From DATBFX01 sp036558305 (GTDB lineage: Bacteria; Chloroflexota; Chloroflexia; Thermomicrobiales; UBA6265): 11,161 nucleotides of DNA. This document shows positions 1 through 7,022 of this stretch, in pieces; the first letter of the stretch is position 1; every line of letters starts with the position of its first letter. A program made the translations under genes and the position numbers. The stretch lies in NCBI GenBank assembly GCA_036558305.1, contig DATBFX010000251.1:1-11161 (forward strand), in the 5' to 3' direction. The notes beneath the pieces are model-generated. The model was not told the origin of the DNA, made no database searches, and worked only from the letters and a program-made list of their open reading frames with translations.

Positions 1-102
1 CTCTTCCCGGGCGACGCAAAGCGATTCGAATTCACCGACGGCGGCCTGGAACTGCCGGCGGGCGCGGTTCCGGTCGTGGCAACGCCACAGACCCAGAAGT
101 AG
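1..102 (+). CDS. C-terminal fragment of an unidentified protein
   Basis: An open frame enters from the left edge and ends at a TAG at 100-102, giving 33 residues that begin LFPGDAKRFEF and end PVVATPQTQK. The codons have the G/C-rich third positions usual in this window, and the frame ends only 7 bases before the stop codon of the convergent CvpA-like gene, as expected for a real gene end. The tail is Pro/Val/Ala-rich and has no domain I recognise, so no function is assigned. The start lies outside the window. Confidence 0.55.
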   Translation, partial: LFPGDAKRFEFTDGGLELPAGAVPVVATPQTQK

Positions 103-109
103 GTCCGAC

Positions 110-1282
110 TCAGACCGGCGTCCCGCAGCGAGGGCAAAAACGGTCGGACTCGCCCAACTCGGCGGCGCAGGCGCGACACTGGCGAGGTCCTGGGTCGTGC
201 GAGGAGGTGGTGAGGGTCGGCGAAGGAGCGCCGATCCAACCCGGGTGGGTGGATCGCCGGATCCAGGCCAGGGCGGAAACCTCCTCGTCGGAACCGCGTC
301 CGTTCGAGCCGGATTCAGACTGGTCAGGAGCCGCCTCATCGACCCGATTCGCGGCGGCGGCCGGTGGCTGCGGTTCCGGCTGGGTCTGACCGTTTGGATT
401 CGGTCGCTCATCGGCCGGCGTCGACTCGCCGGCTTGCCACGCGGCCTGGGCTCGACGGTACCAATCGTCTCCGGCGAAGTCATCGGTTCGCCAAGCCGCG
501 GGTTGTCCGTTCGGCGACGGCATCCCGCTGCCGCCGGCGTACGCGAGGCCGGACGCATCCACGGGCGGCAGCGGGATGGTCTCGTTTGCCGAAGGGGCGT
601 CGACCTCATACCGTCCGCTGGCCGAGTCGTACCCGCGAGCGACCGGTTCGTACTTGCCATCGTCGGCGCCGCGGGGGAGACGCACCGGTCGCTGACGGCT
701 GTCCGCTTCCTGGTAGGTGGCCGGTTCCGAAACGTCGGTTGCCGGAACGAGCGGCACGCCGGGGTGCCGGCGCCGGACGAGTAAGCGAACGACGATCGCC
801 AAGGCGACCACGGCCGCGCCGCCGACCAGGAGCCAACCGAACTGCCGCAGCAGCAGGCGCGACACGTTGCTCCGATCGAGCGCTCGTTGGGCTCCTTCGT
901 CGGCGATGAAGCGGTCGATGAAGCTCAACAGGTAGTGGAGCAGCAAGACGCCGTTGATCGCCGCCAGCACCCCTCCGGCGACGCGCGCACCGAGCGATAC
1001 GTCCGGGGAACCGGCAAGTGCGCTGCCGGCGTAGCCGAGCAGGATGGTTGCCGAGAGGAGCGCGATCGCGGCGACGAAAAGTTGGGCGACGTCCGGACGC
1101 AGATCGGTGAGATCGGCCAGATCGGTTCCCCACGGGCTCGCCCACGACGAGGCAAGCGCGAACCCCGCGAAGATCCCGGCCGTGACGACCACTTCCTTGG
1201 CGGCGCCACGCCAAAAGCCGATCGCGGCGAACAGCACGACGATCAGGCCGAGGAGGATGTCGAGAATGAGATAATCGTCCAT
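110..1282 (-). CDS. CvpA-like membrane protein with C-terminal zinc ribbon
   Basis: A 390-residue protein. The first ~170 residues are strongly hydrophobic with about five membrane segments (roughly residues 5-22, 28-46, 64-88, 100-124 and 150-170) and read like the CvpA (colicin V production) family: a short N-terminal helix, then a GFWRGAAKE turn and a Gly-rich GGVLAAINGVLLL segment. CvpA proteins are usually near 160-200 residues. Here a long, probably disordered Pro/Gly/Asp/Asn-rich stretch (about 175-365) follows, ending in a zinc ribbon with CRAC at 369-372 and CPRC at 383-386. The membrane part should sit in the inner membrane with the tail probably cytoplasmic (inference). The ATG at 1282 was chosen because it places the first hydrophobic helix at the N-terminus; no strong Shine-Dalgarno is seen before it. 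CvpA function is only loosely defined (colicin V export, envelope homeostasis), so no specific role is claimed. Confidence 0.8.
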   Translation of the reverse strand: MDDYLILDILLGLIVVLFAAIGFWRGAAKEVVVTAGIFAGFALASSWASPWGTDLADLTDLRPDVAQLFVAAIALLSATILLGYAGSALAGSPDVSLGARVAGGVLAAINGVLLLHYLLSFIDRFIADEGAQRALDRSNVSRLLLRQFGWLLVGGAAVVALAIVVRLLVRRRHPGVPLVPATDVSEPATYQEADSRQRPVRLPRGADDGKYEPVARGYDSASGRYEVDAPSANETIPLPPVDASGLAYAGGSGMPSPNGQPAAWRTDDFAGDDWYRRAQAAWQAGESTPADERPNPNGQTQPEPQPPAAAANRVDEAAPDQSESGSNGRGSDEEVSALAWIRRSTHPGWIGAPSPTLTTSSHDPGPRQCRACAAELGESDRFCPRCGTPV

Positions 1283-1401
1283 CGCTCGTGTTTTGAAGTG
1301 CCACGATCCGTCGCCACGGCCCGACGCCGCCGTGGTCGTCTCGGCGAAGGTTCTGTATCAGATACGCAACAAGTGCCGCCGACGGCTCTGTCGTACCCAG
1401 G

Positions 1402-1410
1402 ATTTTAGCA
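1402..1410 (-). promoter_or_regulatory. Candidate extended -10 promoter for the CvpA-like gene
   Basis: Read on the minus strand the sequence is TGCTAAAAT: a TAAAAT -10 hexamer (1402-1407) preceded by TGC, the extended -10 arrangement. No good TTGACA-like -35 lies 16-18 bases upstream, which extended -10 promoters tolerate. Transcription would begin near 1395 and give a leader of about 110 bases before the ATG at 1282. Confidence 0.45.
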
Positions 1411-1463
1411 CCAGACGTCGAAACACCCTGCCGCGAACTTATCGTCAAGCCGCGGCCAGGATG

Positions 1464-1472
1464 TGGTAGCAT
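1464..1472 (+). promoter_or_regulatory. Candidate extended -10 promoter for the PHP/AlbA_2 gene
   Basis: TGGTAGCAT fits TGN-TANNNT, an extended -10. The -35 region is weak. The same core recurs upstream of two other genes in the window (see 8310-8321 and 7023-7034), which raises its standing. A start near 1479 would leave about 65 bases to the AGGAGG-ATT site or about 150 bases to the ATG at 1628. Confidence 0.4.
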
Positions 1473-1532
1473 TTTTGGTGGTGCGCCCCGCGCCGGATCA
1501 TCTCATCGCCCCAGTTTCGCGGGGCACCAGAC

Positions 1533-1538
1533 AGGAGG
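1533..1538 (+). promoter_or_regulatory. Perfect Shine-Dalgarno AGGAGG with no canonical start codon after it
   Basis: AGGAGG is the strongest ribosome-binding match upstream of the PHP gene, yet it lies 89 bases before the ATG at 1628. Five bases after it (1544-1546) is an ATT codon that is in frame with the PHP protein, and no ATG, GTG, TTG or CTG is found in that frame between 1544 and 1628. Either ATT is used as a start, which would add 28 residues, or the site is accidental or serves a leader. Confidence 0.35.
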
Positions 1539-1627
1539 AAGCGATTTCCAATCCATCGCCGGGCCGCGGTGGACGTCGACCACGCGCGCGATCGAGCGCG
1601 ATCACCGAACACCGCGAGTCGTCCACC

Positions 1628-3535
1628 ATGTCCGTCCCGATCGTCGCCGAACCGCCGGCAACCGAATTCGCTTGGCGACGCATCGATCTCCACCTCCACA
1701 CTCCGGCCTCCGCCGACTACCAGCAACCCGACGCGAGTTACCTCGAGATCCTGCGGCAGGCCGAAGAGCGCGGTCTCGACCTGATCGCCTTTACCGACCA
1801 CAACTCGGTCCGCGGGTACGCCGACCTCTGGCGCGAGATCGAAGACCTTGAACTGTTGGAGTATCTCGGCCGTCTGCGGGACGACGAGCGGCAACGCTTA
1901 GCCGAATACCGCCGCCTTCTCGGCTCCATCGTCTTGCTGCCGGGGTTCGAGTTCACCGCCACCTTCGGCTTCCACATCCTGGCGATCTTTCCGGAGACCA
2001 CCTCGGTCCGCAAGATGGAACACCTGCTGATGACCCTCGGCGTGGCGGAGGAGGCGTTCGGCCGCGGCGAAGTCGGCGCCACGACCGACGTGCTCTCGGC
2101 CTACCGCCTCCTCGATCAACATGGCGCGCTGGTGATCGGCGCCCACGTCAACTCCGCCAACGGCGTGGCGATGCAGGGTTTGCGGTTCGGGGGTCAAACC
2201 AAGATCGCCTACACGCAGGACCCACACCTCCACGCCTTGGAGGTGACCGATCTGGAAACGCCGGCGAACCGCCGTTCCACCGCCCGCTTCTTCAGCGGGA
2301 TCAAGGCCGAGTACCCACGGCGGATGCACGTCATTCAGGGCTCCGATGCGCATCGCCTCGATCGCGATCCGCTTCGCCCGACCAATTTTGGCGTGGGCGA
2401 ACGAGCCACCGAGGCATTTGTCCCTTCGCTCTCGTTTCAGACGCTGAAATCGCTCTTCGGGGGCAGCGAATTCGACCGCACCCGGCCCGCCCGGCCACTA
2501 CCGGGCCAGGGGGACCAGGTCAAACTCGCGCGCGAGGAAGGCAACACCGCGACTCAGGCATTCCACGAACACTTGACGACGAAGCGAAACGGCGCGATGA
2601 ACGTCTTACGCGACGTGGTGGCGCTGGCGAACACGAGCGGCGGCACCATCTTCGTCGGCGCGAGCGCGGCCGAGAAGCGACCGATCGCCGGCGTCGGCGA
2701 TGCCGCAACGACCGAGCGAACGCTGCGCGACGAAATCGGGAAGAATGTCGCGCCCGAGCCGACGCTGGAGATCGATACCTTGCATTCCGACGGCAAACCG
2801 GTCCTGGCGATCCGGGTAACGGACGGACCCGACAAACCGTACGCCATGTCCCCGGGTGCGATCTACGTTCGCACGAACGGTGAGTCGGTTCTCGCCGGTC
2901 GAGACGAAATCGTCGCGATGGTTCGCGCCTCTGTCGCGCGCGACCACGCCTCCGCCCAGCCGCCGCCCGCGGCGATCCGGCCGCCCGAGCAGCCGACCGA
3001 GCAACCAAAGCCACGCGCGACGCGCCAGCGCGGGAAACGCTCGGCGACCGCAGGCGGTCCGATCGTTTCGATCGCGACCGGGAAAGCGACGACTCGCACC
3101 GCCAACAGGGGACATCACGTCGGTACCAACGGTGCGAGCGAAGTCGCGCCCGCTCCGACTCGCGACGCAACAGACCCCGCCCCCCCCACCGGCGTCGAGA
3201 TCGTCGCGGTTCGCAAGAACGACGACTCGACCTCGTACACGCTGCGCGACCTGCGGACCGGCGAAGCAACCGAAGGCGTGACGCGCGAATCGGCGCGCGG
3301 TCTCTGGCGGTACGCGATCGAGCAGCGCGAGGAGAAATTGGTCGAGGAGGGCCACATCCGCTGGAAGGGCGATCGCGGTTTCTGGAAAACGTACCGTGGT
3401 TCGGCGGGCGAACTCCGCTACAACCTCGCCCATCGCGGCGGCGGCACCCTGCGCCTCTTCTACGGCGTCTCACTCGACGGCTTGGACGCCGAGTGGCAGG
3501 CGGTCCTGCCGCAACGCCAACCGGCGGAGGCGTAA
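1628..3535 (+). CDS. PHP-domain protein fused to Schlafen-type AlbA_2 domain and an unnamed C-terminal module
   Basis: 635 residues from the ATG at 1628. The PHP hydrolase domain (about 15-280) has a full set of metal ligands: HLH at 22-24, TDH at 56-58, E108 and H116 (GFEF then FH), H173, E205, and SDAH at 239-242. PHP domains hydrolyse phosphoesters, including DNA ends and small phosphates. Residues about 299-435 read as AlbA_2 (Schlafen-type): ALANTSGGTIFVG at 332-344 and a later PGAIYVRTNGES stretch. The EFK element normally found upstream of ALANT is not seen; FHEHL (312-316) stands in its place. A Pro/Ala/Arg/Thr-rich linker (about 440-520) leads to a C-terminal module (521-635) with YTLRDLRTGEA, SARGLWRYAIEQ, RYNLAHR and LFYGVS, which I cannot assign. 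The ATG at 1628 precedes the conserved domain but lacks an obvious Shine-Dalgarno; the frame is open upstream to 1463. A role in nucleic acid processing or defence is inference; no partner gene is nearby. Confidence 0.85.
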   Translation: MSVPIVAEPPATEFAWRRIDLHLHTPASADYQQPDASYLEILRQAEERGLDLIAFTDHNSVRGYADLWREIEDLELLEYLGRLRDDERQRLAEYRRLLGSIVLLPGFEFTATFGFHILAIFPETTSVRKMEHLLMTLGVAEEAFGRGEVGATTDVLSAYRLLDQHGALVIGAHVNSANGVAMQGLRFGGQTKIAYTQDPHLHALEVTDLETPANRRSTARFFSGIKAEYPRRMHVIQGSDAHRLDRDPLRPTNFGVGERATEAFVPSLSFQTLKSLFGGSEFDRTRPARPLPGQGDQVKLAREEGNTATQAFHEHLTTKRNGAMNVLRDVVALANTSGGTIFVGASAAEKRPIAGVGDAATTERTLRDEIGKNVAPEPTLEIDTLHSDGKPVLAIRVTDGPDKPYAMSPGAIYVRTNGESVLAGRDEIVAMVRASVARDHASAQPPPAAIRPPEQPTEQPKPRATRQRGKRSATAGGPIVSIATGKATTRTANRGHHVGTNGASEVAPAPTRDATDPAPPTGVEIVAVRKNDDSTSYTLRDLRTGEATEGVTRESARGLWRYAIEQREEKLVEEGHIRWKGDRGFWKTYRGSAGELRYNLAHRGGGTLRLFYGVSLDGLDAEWQAVLPQRQPAEA

Positions 3536-3577
3536 CCTTCGGCGGCGCCCACGACCGCGTTGCCGCGGGCCAAAGGG

Positions 3578-4951
3578 CTACGGTGTCGGCAGAAATCCCC
3601 GCATCGATACCCGCTCGTCCAGGCCGACGACATCCCCCACGATGCCGTCCGCATCACCCGCAAAGGCGGTCCCAACCGCGAGATCGTGCAACTTCGCGAC
3701 CACCTCGTCCCAGCTCACCGCATTCTCGGGATCGCCCTTCGGCGCGTCCACTCGCGCCGTCTCCGTCGTGCCATCGGCCATCTCCGCGGTGACGCGCGCC
3801 GACCAGGTCAGGGGGTAAGCAGCGTCGATCTCTGGATCGACGGACAGGTCGATCCGCGACATGAAATCGCGAGTCGCCGGATCTGCCAGCCGGTCGGGCG
3901 CAAAATCGTGGAGCCCGACGCGGCCGTGCAGGAGCGCCTGAGCCGTACAGTACTGGAGACTGAACTTCGCCTGATAAGTGTTCGTCGGATTCGGCGCATC
4001 GGTGACCTGAAGCGCCGTCCCGTACGTTTCGACCCGGACCCGCCGAGCGCCGCTGAGATCGGGGCCGATTCGATTCCTCAATTCACGGGCGGCGTCCACT
4101 GCCGGGTGGGTGTGTCGACACGAGGCGTGCGGTTTAATCGAGACTCCGGCGATTTTCCAGCCACAACCGCGCGCGCCGAGACCGCGGTCGAGTCCCGCCG
4201 TCACCCGCGCCGGATCGGCATCGCTCGACATCGCCGCGAACAACCCTTGCGGTCCCTCCAGGATCTCGGTCGCGCCGGTGAACCCATTCCGGGCGAGTCG
4301 CGCCGCGAGGAGACCGTTCGACGAGGCGCGACCGGCGTGGAGGTGTTTGGTCATCGCCCCGTCGTGGTTGAACTGCCAGAGTCCGCCGGCGATGCTGCCC
4401 GCGTTGCCGAGCGCCCAGGTCAATCGCTCCGCGTCGAGTCCGAGGACGATCCCCGCGGCGACCGCCGCTCCGAACGTCCCGCAGGTCGCGGTGTTTTGCC
4501 AATATCGGTAGTGCGACCGGCCGACGGCCCCGCCGACGCGAATCGCCGCCTCGTAGCCGGCAATCACGGCAAACAGGAACCGCTTGCCGGAGGCGTCGAC
4601 TGACTCGGCGGCGGCCAGCGCGGCGGGTATGACGACCGTTCCGGGATGGACGACCGACCCGCGATCGAGATCGTCCATCTCGACGATGTGCGACAGACCG
4701 CCGTTGACCAGGGTGGCAACGTCGGCATCGCGCCCTTCGGCGATCCCGAGTACCCGGCAAACGCCACAGCCGTGATCGCGCCCCTCTTCGATCAGCATCC
4801 GACCGGGGACCGTCGCGGTACCGGCGACCGCCGACGCAAGCCAATCGAGCACGAAGAGTCTCGCGTATCGAAGATCGTCGGCCGAGAGATCCGCCGGATC
4901 GAACGACGTCAGCGCGGCCGCCAGTTGTTGGGTCAGGCTCTGCTTCGCCAT
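3578..4951 (-). CDS. MmgE/PrpD family protein (2-methylcitrate dehydratase-like)
   Basis: 457 residues, the usual length for this family. Family signatures in order: helical N-terminus with FVLDWLASAVAGT (33-45), HIVEMDDLDRGS then HPGTVVIPAALAAAE (88-116), GYEAAIRVG (132-140), WQNTATCGTFGAA (151-163), TKHLHAGRAS (201-210), GPQGLFAAM (233-241) and KPHASCRHTHPAVDAA in the 273-288 region. The all-helical first domain and the smaller second domain (from about 270) are both complete. Known members include 2-methylcitrate dehydratase (PrpD), cis-aconitate decarboxylase and iminodisuccinate epimerase; many are uncharacterised, and no prpB/prpC or acn genes are here, so the substrate is open. The start is supported by AAGGGG (4959-4964 on the plus strand) 7 bases upstream. 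It follows the solute-binding gene after 134 bases containing a hairpin, so cotranscription is uncertain, and it converges on the PHP gene with a 42-base gap. Confidence 0.9.
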   Translation of the reverse strand: MAKQSLTQQLAAALTSFDPADLSADDLRYARLFVLDWLASAVAGTATVPGRMLIEEGRDHGCGVCRVLGIAEGRDADVATLVNGGLSHIVEMDDLDRGSVVHPGTVVIPAALAAAESVDASGKRFLFAVIAGYEAAIRVGGAVGRSHYRYWQNTATCGTFGAAVAAGIVLGLDAERLTWALGNAGSIAGGLWQFNHDGAMTKHLHAGRASSNGLLAARLARNGFTGATEILEGPQGLFAAMSSDADPARVTAGLDRGLGARGCGWKIAGVSIKPHASCRHTHPAVDAARELRNRIGPDLSGARRVRVETYGTALQVTDAPNPTNTYQAKFSLQYCTAQALLHGRVGLHDFAPDRLADPATRDFMSRIDLSVDPEIDAAYPLTWSARVTAEMADGTTETARVDAPKGDPENAVSWDEVVAKLHDLAVGTAFAGDADGIVGDVVGLDERVSMRGFLPTP

Positions 4952-4988
4952 CGGTTCCCCTTAGCCAAACGACAATCGGCGAAACGTG

Positions 4989-5033
4989 CGTAGGGGCGGA
5001 CCGGGTGCCCTCTGGGCGCTGTCCGCCCCTACG
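4989..5033. repeat. Dispersed intergenic hairpin repeat, possible terminator
   Basis: A perfect 13-base inverted repeat: CGTAGGGGCGGAC (4989-5001) and GTCCGCCCCTACG (5021-5033). The 19-base middle can itself pair (GTGCCC 5005-5010 with GGGCGC 5014-5019, one G-T). The right arm is identical to 11144-11156 in the second copy. It lies 52 bases downstream of the solute-binding gene and could act as its terminator, but no strong T-run follows on the minus strand. Between the hairpin and the stop codon there is a second, imperfect nested structure (GCGCA 5039-5043 with TGCGC 5080-5084; CCGAG 5055-5059 with CTCGG 5061-5065). Confidence 0.75.
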
Positions 5034-5085
5034 GATCCGCGCACGTGGCGATCACCGAGTCTCGGATGCCATGTGCAGATGCGCC

Positions 5086-6921
5086 CTAATGCTTGACGAC
5101 CACGACGTCCTTGTCGAACCAGATCGGTAGGTTGCCGGTCCACGGTCCTTGCTTGGTGCCCTGGAGCCAGGGCTTTTGGACGTACGTCTGCAGCCAGTAG
5201 CCGAGAGGGACGTAGACGGCGTTCTTGATCGCGAGTTCCTCGGCCTGTCGGTACTGGTCGTTGCGGGTGGCATCGTCGAGCTCGACGTCGGCCTTGGTCA
5301 CGAGGTCGTCGAAGGTCTTGGAATCCGCACCCGGATCGAAGTCGCCCGCCGGTTGCAGATCGTGGTTCCAGTTGAAGACGCCCTTCATGAAGGGCGACGT
5401 CGATGCGAAGACGTCGGAGAGCAAGTGCGGCGTTTCGGTGACGTACCCCCACCACATGATGTCGAACTGGCGTCCGCCGTTGTCGTCTTGAAGCTGCTGG
5501 ATTTGGGCACGCGATTTGGACGTGTCGTGCTGGACCTCGACGCCGAGGTTTTCCTTGATCATGTCCAGGAAGGCCTGCCAACGCGCCTTCTCGTCGTCGG
5601 TGTCTTCGGACGGCTCGTAGTAGGTGACGGCCGGCAGACCCTGGCCGTCCTTGAAACCGGCGTCTTCCAGCGACTTCTTGGCAGCCCCGGCATCGAAACC
5701 GAGGACTTCCGGGGGCTTGTAGCCGCTGTTCTGGGCGACGACGGGCTGGGTAAACGACTGCGCCGCCACCCAACTCCCTTCCCAGATCGTGTTCGCCAAC
5801 TTGTCGCGGTCGATCGCCTGGGCAAAGGCGCGGCGGACGCGGACGTCGTTGAACGGCGGTTGGGCGAAGTCCATAGCGAGCGAATAGACGGTCCCCTGCG
5901 GCGAAATCGATTTGAGTTCCTTCGACAGCGTCGGGTCCCGCTCGACCGAGGATTTGAGCGAGATCGGCACGTCGGCGACGACCGCTTTGTCCTGCTTGTA
6001 CATGTTCAGCGCCTCGTTGGCGGCGCTCGGTCCGGTGACGTAGCTCCAAACCAGCTTGGTAATCGACGGTGAATTCCCGCCGTAGTGGTTCGAATTGGGC
6101 TCCATCACCAACTCTTTGCTTTCGTCGAAACTGGTGATGCGCCACGGTCCGGTCCCGGCATCGTGGAGGTAGAAGTCCTCCGGGTTGGACTGGAGCACGG
6201 ACGGATCGACCACCGACCAGACGAAGGCGGCGAGATACGATTTGAAATAGGAATAGGGTTTGCTGAGCGTGATCTCGACGGTCGCGTCGTCGACCGCCTT
6301 GACGGCGAGCGTCTTGCTTTTGCGCGAGATGTAGCTCGTGTACCCCTTGATGTGCTGCATGTACTGCGCCATCGGCGAGAGCCGGCTGGGATCGAGGGCG
6401 CGCTTCCAGGAGGTCACGAAGTCGGCGGCCTTGACCTGCTTGCCGCTCGCGTACTTGGCGTCCGGGCGGATCTTGAACTGGTAGACCGTCCCGTCCTCGC
6501 TGACCGTGTAGCTCTCGGCGAGGTCGAGTTGGACCTTGCCGTTTTCGTCGTAGCGAACGAGCCCGCCCCAGACATTCGGGAACATGACCCAGAACGGCCC
6601 CCAGTTGACGGTGCGGTGCGGATCGAGGGTGACCGGCTGGCCGAACGTATCGAACGGGATGGTGACCGTCACGTCCTTTTCGATCTCCGCCTCCTGGTAC
6701 CGGTCGACGACCCGCGACGTGGCGGACGGTGCCGCGCTGGCGGCTCCGAGTCGCGCCGTCGCCAGCGCCCCAGCCGCGACGGCGGACCAGCGGAGAAGGT
6801 CGCGGCGGCTGCCTTTGGGACTGGTCCGGCGGAAGGTTTCGACGAGCTGGTCGAGTTCCCGGCGCTCGTGTTCGGTAGGTGTGAGGAGATGAGCGTGTTG
6901 GGAGAGATCGGCGTTGGACAT
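5086..6921 (-). CDS. ABC transporter substrate-binding protein, family 5 (peptide/nickel type), Tat-exported
   Basis: 611 residues. A 37-residue polar N-terminal lead precedes a twin-arginine motif, SRRDLLR (38-44, arginines 39 and 40), and a hydrophobic Ala-rich h-region ending near GAASAA, so export through the Tat route is likely. There is no lipobox cysteine, so surface anchoring is unclear. The mature part is a full SBP_bac_5: DPHRTVNWG, LAESYTVSEDGTVYQFKIRPDAKY, an ADFVTSWKRALDP segment, and the characteristic VRRAFAQAIDRDKLANTIW stretch. Such proteins capture oligopeptides, dipeptides, nickel or other solutes for an ABC importer; the ligand cannot be read from sequence. The ATG at 6921 is chosen over an upstream in-frame ATG at 7008 because AAGGAG (plus 6928-6933) sits 6 bases before it and the longer form would overlap the promoter. 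No permease or ATPase gene is in the window. The M42 peptidase upstream on the same strand makes peptides a reasonable guess. Confidence 0.9.
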   Translation of the reverse strand: MSNADLSQHAHLLTPTEHERRELDQLVETFRRTSPKGSRRDLLRWSAVAAGALATARLGAASAAPSATSRVVDRYQEAEIEKDVTVTIPFDTFGQPVTLDPHRTVNWGPFWVMFPNVWGGLVRYDENGKVQLDLAESYTVSEDGTVYQFKIRPDAKYASGKQVKAADFVTSWKRALDPSRLSPMAQYMQHIKGYTSYISRKSKTLAVKAVDDATVEITLSKPYSYFKSYLAAFVWSVVDPSVLQSNPEDFYLHDAGTGPWRITSFDESKELVMEPNSNHYGGNSPSITKLVWSYVTGPSAANEALNMYKQDKAVVADVPISLKSSVERDPTLSKELKSISPQGTVYSLAMDFAQPPFNDVRVRRAFAQAIDRDKLANTIWEGSWVAAQSFTQPVVAQNSGYKPPEVLGFDAGAAKKSLEDAGFKDGQGLPAVTYYEPSEDTDDEKARWQAFLDMIKENLGVEVQHDTSKSRAQIQQLQDDNGGRQFDIMWWGYVTETPHLLSDVFASTSPFMKGVFNWNHDLQPAGDFDPGADSKTFDDLVTKADVELDDATRNDQYRQAEELAIKNAVYVPLGYWLQTYVQKPWLQGTKQGPWTGNLPIWFDKDVVVVKH

Positions 6922-7022
6922 CACAGGCTCCTTCTGACGGTCACGTCGCGGCCGGTCGTCGCGCGGCGTCGCAACCACGGGCTGGGAATCTTGGCAAACC
7001 TCGCACACGATGAGGTCGCCGC

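Larger units (their letters stand above)
1283..1627. other. Divergent intergenic spacer between CvpA-like and PHP genes
   Basis: These 345 bases separate two divergent genes. Seen here: a minus-strand extended -10 (1402-1410), a plus-strand extended -10 (1464-1472), a perfect AGGAGG (1533-1538), an inverted repeat CCACGGC/GCCGTGG (1314-1320 with 1329-1335, loop 8) that would lie in the CvpA mRNA leader, and an 11-base palindrome GTATC-A-GATAC (1355-1365) that could be an operator half-site or chance. No convincing small gene is seen. Confidence 0.5.

Noticed and set aside
1355..1365. Palindrome GTATCAGATAC as an operator
   Set aside because: A single 11-base palindrome is expected by chance at this length scale and no repressor gene is nearby; it is only noted in the spacer entry.
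1463..1627. GTG start at 1463 for the PHP gene
   Set aside because: The GTG overlaps the candidate -10, has no Shine-Dalgarno, and the added residues are Arg/Pro-rich and unlike the domain.
6922..7008. Upstream ATG at 7008 for the solute-binding gene
   Set aside because: No ribosome binding site there, while AAGGAG sits six bases before the ATG at 6921. The extra 29 residues would lengthen an already long Tat lead.
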